Under the pieces are notes generated by a model. The model saw only the letters and a list, made by a program, of their open reading frames with translations. It had not been told where the DNA came from and did no database searches. The translations under genes and the position numbers were made by a program. A stretch of 64,000 nucleotides of DNA from Sphingobacterium sp. HMA12 (GTDB taxonomy: Bacteria; Bacteroidota; Bacteroidia; Sphingobacteriales; Sphingobacteriaceae), in contig NZ_BEYR01000001.1 in assembly GCF_002933815.1 (NCBI RefSeq), positions 2,225,765 to 2,289,764 on the forward strand, written 5' to 3'. Position 1 is the stretch's first letter. Every line of letters starts with the position of its first letter. Below, in pieces: positions 10,790-19,921 of the stretch.

Positions 10790-11893
10790 TTATTGAACAT
10801 GCACATCTACGTCAGCATTCATGCCCGGTCTGAGCAAAGCAACATTTTCAGCTTTATTATCTTTTGTCAATTTGATTTTTACCGGTAGGCGTTGTACTGT
10901 TTTTACAAAGTTACCAGTTGCATTGTCCGGAGGCAATAAAGAGAAACGTGACCCAGTCGCCGGAGAAAAGGAATTAACCTCACCCTCAAATTCGATATTT
11001 GGATAAGCATCTACCTTAACACCTACCTTTTGACCTGGTTTCATTTTTTGCAATTGTGTCTCTTTGAAATTCGCAACCACCCAAGTTTCAATATTATCAA
11101 CAATATAAAATAAAGACTGTCCCGGATTGATCATTTGACCAGGTTGCACTTTGATATTCGACACCTGACCATCAACAGAGGCCAACACAGCGGTATAAGA
11201 AAGATTTAATTTTGCGGCCTCTAATTGTGCCTTCGCCCTTTTTATATTCGCCTCAGCAACAGACGTCTGCTTAGAAGCTACTGTAGTCTTACTTACGATA
11301 GCATTACGTTGTGAAGCACTTGCATTACGTTGTTGTTGTAAGATTTCCACCTGTTTATCCGCTTCTAATTTAGCTGTTAAAGCCTGCTCATATTGCTGTT
11401 TTGTGATGGACTGATTGTTATATAGATTTTGGTAACGGATATAGTCGTTGTTTGCTTGTTTTGCACGGATACGCGCTGCATCAATGCTCCCCAAGTTTGA
11501 CTGTATGGTTGCGTCAGAGATTGCTACGTTAGCAGATGATGCCGATACATCCGCCTTTGACACATCAAAACTACTTTCCGCAGCAGCCAAAGCAGCTTCT
11601 GCCTCGTCCACACGAACCTGATAATCCTGACTCTCAATGGTAAACAAGGTATCCCCTTTCTTTACCAAATCGTTATCCTTGACGTAAACCTTGGAAATAA
11701 ATCCTCCGACACGCGGGATAATCGGACTCATATTCTTCTCCACCTGCGCATCGTCAGTGGTTTCATGCGCCTGCCCGTGCAGATATTTATAACCTCCGTA
11801 AGCCCCACCGAAGATGACCAAAGCGGCCAGAATAATTGTGAATTTTTTATTTGTACCTTTTTTTTCAGGTGCGTTTTCTACTGTATTTTCCAT
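10790..11893 (-). CDS. EmrA/HlyD-type membrane fusion protein
   Basis: 367 aa. A short cytoplasmic N-terminus and one TM helix (about residues 20-37) lead into a biotinyl-lipoyl-like half (PRVGGFISKVYVKDNDLVKKGD), a long Ala/Gln-rich coiled-coil hairpin (about 80-220), the second lipoyl half (ASVDGQVSNIKVQPGQMI) and beta-barrel domains. This is the standard plan of adaptors linking an MFS pump to an outer membrane channel. It is 15 nt after the channel gene and 2 nt before the pump gene. Confidence 0.93.
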   Translation of the reverse strand: MENTVENAPEKKGTNKKFTIILAALVIFGGAYGGYKYLHGQAHETTDDAQVEKNMSPIIPRVGGFISKVYVKDNDLVKKGDTLFTIESQDYQVRVDEAEAALAAAESSFDVSKADVSASSANVAISDATIQSNLGSIDAARIRAKQANNDYIRYQNLYNNQSITKQQYEQALTAKLEADKQVEILQQQRNASASQRNAIVSKTTVASKQTSVAEANIKRAKAQLEAAKLNLSYTAVLASVDGQVSNIKVQPGQMINPGQSLFYIVDNIETWVVANFKETQLQKMKPGQKVGVKVDAYPNIEFEGEVNSFSPATGSRFSLLPPDNATGNFVKTVQRLPVKIKLTKDNKAENVALLRPGMNADVDVHVQ

Positions 11894-11907
11894 GTCTAGA
11901 TTAATTG

Positions 11908-13218
11908 CTATTTAATGTTTAATGACCCATTTGCCAACAGCAGGTCATAGTATTTTTCAATTGTATTTGCTTTGCTTATTGCCAGATTTATTTTGCTCTG
12001 AAGCTGTTGAACATCCGCCGTCAATAAATCATCTGTATCCGCAATGCCGTTATCATATTTATCTTTTGTGATACGGTAATTTTCAACGGCCTGATCCAAT
12101 GCCTGATGATACACCACATCCTGTTTTTGTGCCAGCATATAGCTTTCATTTGCTTGTTGTACCTGTACTTTTACCCTGTCATTGAGCAATTCCAGGTTCT
12201 CATCCATTTGTTTGATCCGGTTCTTAACGACATTCACCTCTCTCTTATTCTTATATAACGAACCTATATCATAAGATATGCCAACACCTACCATGGCAGC
12301 ATTCGTCACCGTAACAACTTTCTGTAAACCAAAAGCATTGTAACCAGCGGTTGCCGAAACAGTTGGCAAAGTAGCCGCTTTTGTCACTTTTAACTGATCC
12401 TCCGCAACCAAACGCTGAGACTCCATGGACTTCACATCCGAGCGTACGGTCTTGGCAGTTTCGTAAGACGCCTTCAAGTCTAAATCTACCCCGTTCACTT
12501 CGCTTAGATTGATCTGATCCAATTGTGTATCTTCATCAATTTTCAGGAAATTAGCCAACTGATAATTGAGTACCTTAATATTTTTCTGCGCTTCCTGAAG
12601 TGAGACCTGATAGTTCGATAGCTGCAATTCCGCTTTTAACAGGTCATTCCGCGCGATCAAACCATTGTCCAACATCGCTTTGAAATCTGAAACCCGCTGC
12701 TCAGACTGCTTGATATTTTCAGCGATCAACAAATTGGTTTGCTGCGCCTTATATAAGCTTAGATAGAGATTTACTGCGCGGATAGCCAATTGTTCTTTAC
12801 TAGCAACGGCGTTCCATTCCTCGGCTTTTAGCACATCTTTTGCAATATCAATTCCCCCTTTGATCCGACCACCTGTGTAGATTGGCATACTCACAGAAGC
12901 TTGTCCCAGCCACAATTGATTTGCAGCGATATCTGGTGCAGAGCCCCCTTCACCCAGTGCCAACTTTAGATTAACATTCGGCGTGGTCATCGCCATATAT
13001 TGCCCACTCAATTTTGCATCAGGAAGCTGTTTCGATTTGGCACTTTCGACCTCGAGCTGTCTTCCCAATATTTTGGTATCGGCAGTTTTCGCTTCCACAC
13101 TTTGGTTTGCAGCCATGTGAATTATTTCTTCCAAAGTCAGGTGTTTGTTGTCTTGCGCCAGCAAACCCAAAGGACTCAAAAGCAATAAAGCACTTAAATT
13201 GGCCAACTTATTTTTCAT
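11908..13218 (-). CDS. TolC-type outer membrane efflux protein
   Basis: 436 aa with a clear signal peptide ending near LGLLAQ. Two repeats rich in long amphipathic helices (about residues 130-235 and 310-420) correspond to the OEP halves that trimerise into a channel-tunnel. No lipobox, unlike the NodT-type protein of the RND operon in this window. Its start overlaps the end of the TetR gene by 11 bp, so the repressor and the channel are translationally coupled. Confidence 0.92.
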   Translation of the reverse strand: MKNKLANLSALLLLSPLGLLAQDNKHLTLEEIIHMAANQSVEAKTADTKILGRQLEVESAKSKQLPDAKLSGQYMAMTTPNVNLKLALGEGGSAPDIAANQLWLGQASVSMPIYTGGRIKGGIDIAKDVLKAEEWNAVASKEQLAIRAVNLYLSLYKAQQTNLLIAENIKQSEQRVSDFKAMLDNGLIARNDLLKAELQLSNYQVSLQEAQKNIKVLNYQLANFLKIDEDTQLDQINLSEVNGVDLDLKASYETAKTVRSDVKSMESQRLVAEDQLKVTKAATLPTVSATAGYNAFGLQKVVTVTNAAMVGVGISYDIGSLYKNKREVNVVKNRIKQMDENLELLNDRVKVQVQQANESYMLAQKQDVVYHQALDQAVENYRITKDKYDNGIADTDDLLTADVQQLQSKINLAISKANTIEKYYDLLLANGSLNIK

Positions 13219-13825
13219 ATGTCAATAAAGCTTTAATTGTTTTCTGTATAAATTCTGTTAACGTTGTTTCTATATACTGGCCATAGCCATCGTCATCGGC
13301 TATTCCCAATTGATCCTGTAAAAAGACCTGATTCATCTGAAAGTTCATAAACGTCCCCATCATCATGGAATGAATCAAAATGGGATCATTACCCGCTTTA
13401 AATACCCCATCTGCTATACCGCCATTAATAATGGACGCGATGACCTCCAAATTGTGAATTTTTAATTTTTTGAAAGCATCCGAAATCAGCATCCGCTGTT
13501 TTAACGTACTTTCAATGGCAATAACACGGTAGAGTTTTCGATGGGAGCTCATTGATTTCACATACCTGTCGACCATCACATCAATTTTGTCAAGCGCATT
13601 GCCGACTAACGAGAGTTCATCCACATTGATCATAAAATCTGGAACGCGCCATTCAAAAAAAGTATCCAGCAGCTTATCTTTTGACCCAAAATAATAGTTG
13701 ATCATGGCCACATTGACATTTGCTTCATGTGCGATATCACGCACGGAAGTTCCATCAAACCCTTTCGTTGCAAAAAGTCGCTCAGCTGCAAAGAGGATAT
13801 CTATTTGTTTATCGTTAAATTCCAT
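13208..13825 (-). CDS. TetR/AcrR family repressor of the efflux operon
   Basis: 205 aa from the ATG at 13825, preferred because it is preceded by GAAGGA at SD-like distance and starts about 10 residues before the helix-turn-helix, as is normal; the frame also allows an ATG at 13858. The N-terminal DNA-binding part shows the TetR pattern (AAERLFATKGFDGTSVRDIA ... NVAMINYYFGSKDKL); the C-terminal part is a helical ligand domain with no identifiable ligand. It is the first gene of its operon and probably represses its own promoter, where two copies of a palindrome lie on the -33 and -7 elements. Confidence 0.9.
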   Translation of the reverse strand: MEFNDKQIDILFAAERLFATKGFDGTSVRDIAHEANVNVAMINYYFGSKDKLLDTFFEWRVPDFMINVDELSLVGNALDKIDVMVDRYVKSMSSHRKLYRVIAIESTLKQRMLISDAFKKLKIHNLEVIASIINGGIADGVFKAGNDPILIHSMMMGTFMNFQMNQVFLQDQLGIADDDGYGQYIETTLTEFIQKTIKALLTYEK

Positions 13826-13900
13826 GTAAAATCCTTCACTTTTAATAGCTAATTCCACCTATTATCCAACAGATAAAATCTTCTTTTGTTAAATGCGGGA

Positions 13901-13938
13901 CAAAGTTAAACAAACGTTTAATTTAAACAAGTGTTTAA
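13901..13938 (-). promoter_or_regulatory. Promoter with tandem TetR-type operators
   Basis: Minus-strand -7 element TAACTTTG (13901-13908) and -33 TTG (13928-13930) have a 19-bp spacer, the consensus layout. Two 16-bp palindromes TTAAAC-N4-GTTTAA cover them: 13906-13921 over the -7 end and 13923-13938 over the -33. Their centres are 17 bp apart. Binding by the TetR-family product would block the promoter; that this protein is the binder is inferred from position. Confidence 0.7.
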
Positions 13939-14033
13939 TTATTAAATTTATGTCAAAAAATACAGCATGAAACGCTACACAAAAACAGCTAAATAATCAC
14001 AATAAAATGATTTACAGAAAGATATCCATTCAT

Positions 14034-14071
14034 CAAAAAAAAAACCATTTAAAGGATCTTTAAATGGTTTT
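14034..14071 (-). terminator. Terminator downstream of the DoxX-like gene
   Basis: Perfect 14-bp stem (14041-14054 and 14058-14071) with a 3-nt loop, followed on the minus strand by a run of about ten T. It lies 77 nt after the DoxX stop. The rest of the 13.9-14.1 kb gap is AT-rich and shows nothing else. Confidence 0.8.
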
Positions 14072-14147
14072 GCCTGTTTTAGCACAAAAAAATCTAATGG
14101 CCTGGCCACCCAACGCATCCATCAAACAAAACGGATGACAGATCTAG

Positions 14148-14540
14148 CTAAAGGTAGCTAAGTTTTTTTTGGGCAGGCCTAAAATACCAGGATACTGCAA
14201 TTAGAATCAGATAAAGCAAAGCTGGAGCCATCAAACCAAAGGCATCCCCTACCATAAGATGGGAATACAATGCTCCAGTTGCTGTAAAGAAAATACCAGC
14301 ATAAGCCCATTCTTTCAACAAGGCTCTCTTCGGTAGTAGCAGGGCGATGACAGCCAAAATCTTCCAGAGGCCAAGTAACAATAGTATATAGTGGGGATAG
14401 CCCAAATGATCTACATTTTGGACGCCACCAGCCCCATCAGTTTTGATCCTAAAGACCTGTATGATCGCAGTAGACATCAATCCCAAACACAACCATACCG
14501 TTGCGACCCAATAGATTATTTTATCTCTCTTTTTCATCAT
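14148..14540 (-). CDS. DoxX-like family membrane protein
   Basis: 130 aa from the double ATG at 14540/14537. Four hydrophobic segments (about residues 7-26, 48-66, 73-92 and 98-118) and the pattern of DoxX-like proteins (GLMSTAI near the start, GYPHYILLLLGLWKILAVIALL, then LLKEWAYAGIFF). Members are small membrane proteins of uncertain function, often encoded with VOC, SRPBCC and ArsR genes. The frame continues upstream without a stop into a VOC-like remnant, so a GTG at 14615 could in principle give a fused product. Confidence 0.8.
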   Translation of the reverse strand: MMKKRDKIIYWVATVWLCLGLMSTAIIQVFRIKTDGAGGVQNVDHLGYPHYILLLLGLWKILAVIALLLPKRALLKEWAYAGIFFTATGALYSHLMVGDAFGLMAPALLYLILIAVSWYFRPAQKKLSYL

Positions 14541-14708
14541 ATTTTTATTTTTTAAATCCGCCAAACCAATATCCTGATAATCGACTTTGAACCCAATATA
14601 ATATGGACTATCCACCTAGGGTTCTACGTCCCATAATTTTGCGAATAACACTTTCGATTGTGCCATATCTTGCACTGGATAGCGCACTGTTTTAATTCCC
14701 TTATTCAT
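14541..14708 (-). pseudogene. Broken VOC (glyoxalase/bleomycin-resistance fold) gene, N-terminal part only
   Basis: From the ATG at 14708 the frame reads a typical VOC N-terminus (KTVRYPVQDMAQSKVLFAKL then WDVEP) and hits TAG at 14616-14618, exactly where homologues I recall have Tyr in the motif EPYVDSPYYIGFKV. Reading on in the same frame gives VDSPYYIGFKV-DYQDIGL and then the sequence departs from the family and runs into the DoxX start. So there is a nonsense codon and the C-terminal half of about 70-80 residues is missing. The upstream promoter-operator is still there. The identification rests on remembered family sequence, not on a search. Confidence 0.65.
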
Positions 14709-14849
14709 TGACTATATATTTTTTGCCTCCTCTTCTGGATTTTCAGTAACTCCCGTTTTTGTGACTACTGTTCACGAGCTACCTGTTATGCAATACATTA
14801 TGAAATTATAACCCAGATCGGAAATCTATAAATAACAAGACCATACTAT

Positions 14850-14897
14850 ATGTAGTTATTTGACTACAAATATACATGTAGTTATTTGACTACAAAA
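14850..14897 (-). promoter_or_regulatory. Twin palindromic operator with promoter for the VOC-remnant/DoxX unit
   Basis: A 21-bp sequence is repeated exactly at 14850-14870 and 14876-14896 (period 26). Each copy contains the palindrome TGTAGT-N6-ACTACA. On the minus strand TATATTTG (14867-14874) matches the -7 consensus and TTTTG (14893-14897) the -33, spacer 18. Copy 1 overlaps the -7 and copy 2 the -33, a repression layout. ArsR-type regulators often sit beside DoxX/VOC genes, but none is encoded here. Confidence 0.6.
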
Positions 14898-15023
14898 CAT
14901 TTTTTTGTTTTTTTTTCAGATTAATGTAAATTCGAGTAATTTCTATTCCCAAGCGTTTTCTAAGCATGCAGCGGATTGAAATGCCAATAGCAATGCCAGT
15001 ATTCAACATAAAACAGCATTCGA

Positions 15024-16082
15024 TTGAAAATTCATCTTTTTATCCTATTCATGGGTCTATCACTGCTTTCAGTAGCCCAGCCTCGGCATATACGGCTAAT
15101 AGGCACTGTGTCAGCCGACAATTTCGCTAAGTACTTTAATACAGACACGGTACAGTTAAGGCAGTTAAACACGAGCAAAACACCTGCAGGAGTTTTTGTT
15201 GCTTACGAAAAAGCAGATACGCTTAATTTTAAGCATGAATTTTATAAGAGCTTTGATGGTCCAGGTTACACCAAAGTCGGATTGGCATTTTATGCTAGAA
15301 AAGGAAATGATTATCAGTTATCCTTCAGGAATGATAACGCTTTTTTTTGTGCATCATGCAATAATATGAGTTATTATAACGTAACTGCCAGCCGCGATAC
15401 CGTCAGCATCTCGATTTCGTGGGGGCCGAACGCTTTTGGTCAAAATGAGGGTTATTATTTTGTTTATCGACCGGCGATAAAGCGCTGGCAATTGGCTGAA
15501 CGAGATAATTCCGGATCGGATGATGAAGGTACAAGCAGCAGCGAATATATGTCCTATTCCAAAAACGTCAAGGTGTTTTTAGACGACTATAATGCCGAGT
15601 CCCTATCCTATGATTCTACGGTGATCAGCAGTCAAGGGATTGGTATCAGCTACAAGCCCGGAGATTACGCGGCTCTCCTTCGCTCGTTAAAAGAAATACC
15701 TAAAAATAGCCTTTTTTTGCTACCTAGAGTTTTTAACGAGCATACAGCACAGTATTTTATGGAAAACAGCCTGGACGAGGAGCAGCCTGACAATGCGAAT
15801 CCTATTCAAGCTAAAAATGTACGGGCAGCCAATGATATCGCTTATTTTCTGGAGCAGGCAAATCAACTGGATGCAGCACAAGTTTTTTTAGATAAAGTAA
15901 TTGAGCGTTTTCCTGAGCGTGAGGTTGCCTATTTAAACCGTGGGGATGTATTTTTCAAAAGAGGGCAATCTTCCTACAACAAGGCCGAAAAAGATTACCA
16001 AACCTACGTTGCACTAATGGATAAACGTGGGTTGCAGGCAAAAATTCCACGCCGAGTCTTCAAATTTTTAAGCACACAATAG
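15024..16082 (+). CDS. Secreted TPR-containing hypothetical protein
   Basis: 352 aa; starts with TTG at 15024 (an in-frame ATG nine codons on would shorten the signal peptide too much). A signal peptide ends near LLSVAQ. The middle part (about 30-200) is beta-rich with a CASC pair that may form a disulfide. The C-terminal 90 residues are helical with a tetratricopeptide-like pattern (LEQANQLDAAQVFLDKVIE, then RFPEREVAYLNRGDVFFKRG). The family is not recognised; likely periplasmic. It is a single gene, convergent to holA (20-nt gap). Confidence 0.7.
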   Translation: MKIHLFILFMGLSLLSVAQPRHIRLIGTVSADNFAKYFNTDTVQLRQLNTSKTPAGVFVAYEKADTLNFKHEFYKSFDGPGYTKVGLAFYARKGNDYQLSFRNDNAFFCASCNNMSYYNVTASRDTVSISISWGPNAFGQNEGYYFVYRPAIKRWQLAERDNSGSDDEGTSSSEYMSYSKNVKVFLDDYNAESLSYDSTVISSQGIGISYKPGDYAALLRSLKEIPKNSLFLLPRVFNEHTAQYFMENSLDEEQPDNANPIQAKNVRAANDIAYFLEQANQLDAAQVFLDKVIERFPEREVAYLNRGDVFFKRGQSSYNKAEKDYQTYVALMDKRGLQAKIPRRVFKFLSTQ

Positions 16083-16102
16083 TCTTTGACGCCCCGCATT
16101 AC

Positions 16103-17110
16103 CTAATTTAAGATCCTATAGACCATTTCTTTGAGGATCTCCTCACTATTGAAATTGCTGGGCACATTGACTCCCTTTGATTTCAGGTCAGTCTCTTTGA
16201 GGACATTCAGTACATCAAAAGTTTTCCGGCGGTTGTAATTTCGGGCAGCCAGCTCATACTCTTTCAAGAAAAACGGATGTACCCCCAATTCTTTCGCGGC
16301 AATGGATTTATCAATGAGATAATGATATTTTAGTATTTTGGTGAAATAAGTGGCCACCTGCCCGACCACCATCACGAGCGGGTTATTCTTTGGGTTTGCC
16401 ACAAAATAATCCACAATCTGATAAGCTTTCAAGGCGTTGCGCTTTGCTAGCGCGGTGTTGAGTTCAAATACATTGAAGTCTTTTGAAATACCGATGTTAC
16501 GTTCCACATCATCTACGCTGATCTCTTGACTTTTCGGAACATTCAGCATCAGTTTATCCAATTCGTTGGATACCTTGGCCAGATCATTGCCGAGATAATC
16601 CGCGATTAAAGCCGCTGCCTGCGGATGTATTCGCCAGCCGGCATCTTTAAGATATCCGCCGATCCAGGGCGCAACTTTATCATCGTATAATTTAGCCGCA
16701 TCGATGACCAATCCAGCCTTTTCAAACACCTTATATATTTTCTTCCGCTTGTCGAATTTGCCATGCTTATAGCAAAATACCAGGATGGTTGTTGGCGTCA
16801 GATGTTCCAGATATTTCGTCAACAGCTCCTCTGTATCCGATTTCCATTTAAGTTCCTGGGCTTCCTTCACAATGATCACCTGATATTCGCTCATCATCGG
16901 ATATCGTTTGGCGGCATTGACCACTGTGGAAATATCGATATCCTTGCCGTAAAAAACAGATTGATCAAAGCCTTTTTGTGCATCATTCAGCACTGTCGAT
17001 TCCAGTGCATCTGCGATGGTATCAATAAAATAACTTTCCTCCCCTTGTAGCAGGTAGACCGGCTTAAAAGATCTGTTCTTGATATCGGATAAGATCGGAT
17101 TTATGTTCAT
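16103..17110 (-). CDS. holA: DNA polymerase III delta subunit
   Basis: 335 aa, usual length. It opens with VYLLQGEESYFIDTIADAL, the HolA hallmark at the position of a degenerate P-loop, followed by the AAA+-like fold and the C-terminal three-helix collar domain. In the clamp loader it opens the beta sliding clamp. Divergent from the HSDR_N-domain gene, an arrangement I recall as frequent in Bacteroidota. The upstream region on its strand has a TAATTTCG near-match to the -7 element about 6 nt before the ATG. Confidence 0.93.
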   Translation of the reverse strand: MNINPILSDIKNRSFKPVYLLQGEESYFIDTIADALESTVLNDAQKGFDQSVFYGKDIDISTVVNAAKRYPMMSEYQVIIVKEAQELKWKSDTEELLTKYLEHLTPTTILVFCYKHGKFDKRKKIYKVFEKAGLVIDAAKLYDDKVAPWIGGYLKDAGWRIHPQAAALIADYLGNDLAKVSNELDKLMLNVPKSQEISVDDVERNIGISKDFNVFELNTALAKRNALKAYQIVDYFVANPKNNPLVMVVGQVATYFTKILKYHYLIDKSIAAKELGVHPFFLKEYELAARNYNRRKTFDVLNVLKETDLKSKGVNVPSNFNSEEILKEMVYRILN

Positions 17111-17287
17111 ATAAGCGAAATTACGATTTTACGGTCAAATCTATAGCAGTAAACCAATCAGAATTCATCCGGACGTTCGATCTATTTCGACAAAAAAGTC
17201 TAACCAATTGATTAAAAGAAGCAATTGTAAAGACGAAAAAACCACTTGTGAGAATCTTTTGAATTCCCTTTTTTGCTAAAATTTTAG

Positions 17288-17295
17288 TATATTTG
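17288..17295 (+). promoter_or_regulatory. -7 element TATATTTG of the HSDR_N-domain gene
   Basis: Perfect TAnnTTTG match ending 3 nt before the ATG at 17299, implying a leaderless transcript and deciding the start codon: the in-frame TTG at 17293 lies inside the element. Confidence 0.6.
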
Positions 17296-17298
17296 TGT

Positions 17299-17760
17299 AT
17301 GTTTTCACCGACACCGCTCAATTTGCCACCATTCAAAGCTAAAATATCCAAAAAGAATAATGCGGTTTATATTTTTGACGAGTTGCGAAAAAAAGAACTG
17401 GTATTGACGCCGGAGGAATGGGTCAGGCAACATTGGATAAATTATTTGGCATTGATCAAAAATTATCCAAAGTCACTGATGAATATTGAGGGCGGGTTAA
17501 AACTAAACAGTCTTCAACGACGGAGTGATTTATTGATTTATAACAGCAAAGGCCATAAGGTAGTTTTGGCAGAATTCAAAGCGCCGCATATCAAGATCAC
17601 ACAAAAAGTATTCGAACAGATCGCCAATTATAATTCGGTGCATCGTATTCCATACTTACTGGTGAGCAATGGCATCAATCATTATTATTGCAAAGTTGAC
17701 TTTGACAACGAATCGTATCAATTTATAGAAGAGCTTCCAGATTATACTGAAATCGGCTAA
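17299..17760 (+). CDS. Stand-alone type I restriction HsdR N-terminal-like (HSDR_N) nuclease-fold protein
   Basis: 153 aa. The core of a PD-(D/E)xK nuclease is complete: Glu64, Asp77 (RRSDLL), the E-x-K pair Glu92/Lys94 (AEFKAP) and Gln107 (QIANYN), in the HSDR_N order. No helicase or methylase genes lie nearby, so this is not a restriction system; the family is widely found as a single gene in Bacteroidota beside holA and its role is unknown. A link to DNA repair or replication is only suggested by the neighbour. Confidence 0.82.
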   Translation: MFSPTPLNLPPFKAKISKKNNAVYIFDELRKKELVLTPEEWVRQHWINYLALIKNYPKSLMNIEGGLKLNSLQRRSDLLIYNSKGHKVVLAEFKAPHIKITQKVFEQIANYNSVHRIPYLLVSNGINHYYCKVDFDNESYQFIEELPDYTEIG

Positions 17761-17930
17761 GCACTTCTAAGTGAAACGGATAAAGCATAAGCCCTATTAT
17801 AAAACACCTTTCTTTGCTGAAAGAGACGGTATCGAAAAAATGTAAAGTAGATGTAAAACATCTTTTCACTTTATTTGATTTTTAAAATATAGTTTTATAT
17901 TAGTCCTACAGAATAGAAAAAAATAAAAAG

Positions 17931-18632
17931 ATGAATATAGATAAAAACGAATTCAGAAAATATGCAGTAAAGCATCACCGCATTGGAAGTCAACATGTTG
18001 ACAGTTTTATTGCCCGTACAGAGACTAGCATTCCGACAAATCTTACGCCATACATCGTTGAGGAACGTCAACTGAATGTTGCGCAGATGGATGTGTTTTC
18101 ACGTCTGATGATGGATCGTATTATATTTTTAGGAAGCGGTATAGATGACCAGGTAGCAAATATTATTCAGGCACAATTGTTGTTTTTACAGTCCACTGAC
18201 GCGCAGCGTGACATCCAGATCTACATCAATTCACCGGGTGGAAGTGTCTACGCAGGTTTGGGTATCTACGATACCATGCAATACATCACACCAGATGTAG
18301 CAACAATCTGTACTGGAATTGCAGCATCTATGGGCGCTGTCCTACTTGTAGCGGGAGCAAAAGGAAAACGCGCTGCTTTGCGTCACTCACGCGTAATGAT
18401 TCACCAACCCTCTGGCGGTGCGCAAGGAGTTGCTGCTGATATGGAGATCAATTTACGTGAGATGTTAAAATTAAAAGAAGAATTATATACCATTATTTCA
18501 GAACACTCCGGACAAACCTATGAGTGGGTGGAAAAATCTTCTGATCGTGACTACTGGATGAGAGCCAATGAGGCCAAAGAATTTGGTATGATTGATGAGA
18601 TTTTACTTCCTAAGAAGGAGATTATAAAATAA
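17931..18632 (+). CDS. clpP: ATP-dependent Clp protease proteolytic subunit
   Basis: 233 aa. Serine protease subunit that forms the two-ring chamber docked to ClpX. The triad is Ser133 (GIAASMGA), His158 (MIHQP) and Asp207 (DRDYW). The N-terminus is about 30 residues longer than in E. coli before processing, so a cleaved propeptide is likely. It precedes clpX with only 2 nt between, hence a shared transcript. A 170-bp AT-rich leader region lies upstream without a perfect TAnnTTTG. Confidence 0.97.
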   Translation: MNIDKNEFRKYAVKHHRIGSQHVDSFIARTETSIPTNLTPYIVEERQLNVAQMDVFSRLMMDRIIFLGSGIDDQVANIIQAQLLFLQSTDAQRDIQIYINSPGGSVYAGLGIYDTMQYITPDVATICTGIAASMGAVLLVAGAKGKRAALRHSRVMIHQPSGGAQGVAADMEINLREMLKLKEELYTIISEHSGQTYEWVEKSSDRDYWMRANEAKEFGMIDEILLPKKEIIK

Positions 18633-18634
18633 CG

Positions 18635-19885
18635 ATGGCGAAGAATAACGATAGAGACATTCATTGTTCGTTTTGTGGGATAAGCAAAAATGAAGCTCAG
18701 ATGCTCATTGCTGGAAATGGAGCGCACATCTGTGACAGATGTATCCAACAGGCAGGAGAGATCTTGGCAGAAGAATTAAAACAACGGAAAAGCAAGACAT
18801 TACAGACTGCATTAAAATTAATACGCCCCCAAGAGATCAAAACTCACTTGGATCAGTATGTAATCGGTCAAGATGACGCAAAGAAAGTAATTTCTGTGGC
18901 TGTTTATAATCACTATAAACGTCTGAATCAAAAAGTGGATAAAGATGAAATTGAAATCGAAAAATCCAATTTGATTATCGTTGGTGAGACAGGTACCGGC
19001 AAGACATTATTGGCAAAGACTGTTGCCAAAATATTGAACGTACCTTTCTGTATCGTTGATGCCACTGTACTAACTGAAGCTGGATACGTAGGAGAAGACG
19101 TAGAAAGTATTTTGACGCGATTGCTCCAGGCGGCCGATTATGATGTTGCCTCAGCAGAACGTGGTATCATCTATATTGATGAAATTGATAAAATCGCACG
19201 CAAGAGCGATAATCCTTCCATCACAAGAGATGTCTCGGGTGAAGGCGTACAACAGGCACTATTAAAGATTTTGGAAGGTACGGTTGTCAATGTTCCACCG
19301 CAAGGCGGACGTAAACATCCAGACCAAAAAATGATCGCTGTCAATACCAGCAACATTCTATTTATCTGTGGTGGTGCATTCGACGGAATCCAAAAGAAAA
19401 TTGCAAACCGTCTGCGTACACAAACCGTAGGTTATAAGATGAATGAAGATGAAGAGGAAATCGACTTGAACAATCTTTATAAGTATATTACACCTCAGGA
19501 TCTGAAAAACTTTGGATTGATCCCAGAGTTAATCGGACGCCTTCCAGTCTTGACCTACTTAAATCCATTGGATAAAGAAACTTTGTTGAGTATTTTAACA
19601 GAGCCAAAAAATGCATTGGTCAAACAATACAAAAAGTTATTTGAGTACGAAGGTGTCGAACTGAAATTTGATCCCGAAGTATACACTTTTATTGTAGATA
19701 AAGCTGACGAATTTAAGCTTGGTGCCAGAGGGCTCCGCAGTATCTGCGAAGCGATCATGCTGGATGCCATGTTTGAAATGCCGTCAACGAAAGAGCAAAC
19801 GGGACAAAAAAGTTTGGAGATCACCTTGGATTATGCGAAGAAAAAATTCGAAAAATCCGATCTGAAAAAGCTTAAAGTCGCTTAA
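18635..19885 (+). CDS. clpX: ATP-dependent Clp protease ATP-binding subunit
   Basis: 416 aa. N-terminal C4 zinc-binding domain (CSFC at about 10-13 and CDRC at about 35-38), then the AAA+ module: Walker A GETGTGKT (about 115-122), Walker [11 protein letters not shown], the [18 protein letters not shown] pore region and sensor 2 GARGLR. It unfolds proteins and feeds them to ClpP. Terminated by a strong hairpin just after the stop. Confidence 0.97.
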   Translation: MAKNNDRDIHCSFCGISKNEAQMLIAGNGAHICDRCIQQAGEILAEELKQRKSKTLQTALKLIRPQEIKTHLDQYVIGQDDAKKVISVAVYNHYKRLNQKVDKDEIEIEKSNLIIVGETGTGKTLLAKTVAKILNVPFCIVDATVLTEAGYVGEDVESILTRLLQAADYDVASAERGIIYIDEIDKIARKSDNPSITRDVSGEGVQQALLKILEGTVVNVPPQGGRKHPDQKMIAVNTSNILFICGGAFDGIQKKIANRLRTQTVGYKMNEDEEEIDLNNLYKYITPQDLKNFGLIPELIGRLPVLTYLNPLDKETLLSILTEPKNALVKQYKKLFEYEGVELKFDPEVYTFIVDKADEFKLGARGLRSICEAIMLDAMFEMPSTKEQTGQKSLEITLDYAKKKFEKSDLKKLKVA

Positions 19886-19890
19886 AAAAA

Positions 19891-19921
19891 AATCCCGTTC
19901 GCTGAACGGGATTTTTTTTTA
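19891..19921 (+). terminator. Terminator of clpPX
   Basis: Perfect 10-bp stem AATCCCGTTC / GAACGGGATT (19891-19900 and 19904-19913), 3-nt loop, then eight or more T. The following stretch up to the next gene at 20102 shows nothing else. Confidence 0.92.

Noticed and set aside
14709..14849. Possible remnant of another gene between the VOC pseudogene and the twin operator
   Set aside because: Short open pieces exist on the minus strand, but none shows a family pattern I can name.
18533..18560. Apparent loss of the catalytic Asp in ClpP (EKSSDRDYW where others have an extra Asp)
   Set aside because: Counting against the B. subtilis and E. coli sequences from memory, the catalytic Asp is the one in RDxF/RDYW, which is present (Asp207). 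The triad is intact.
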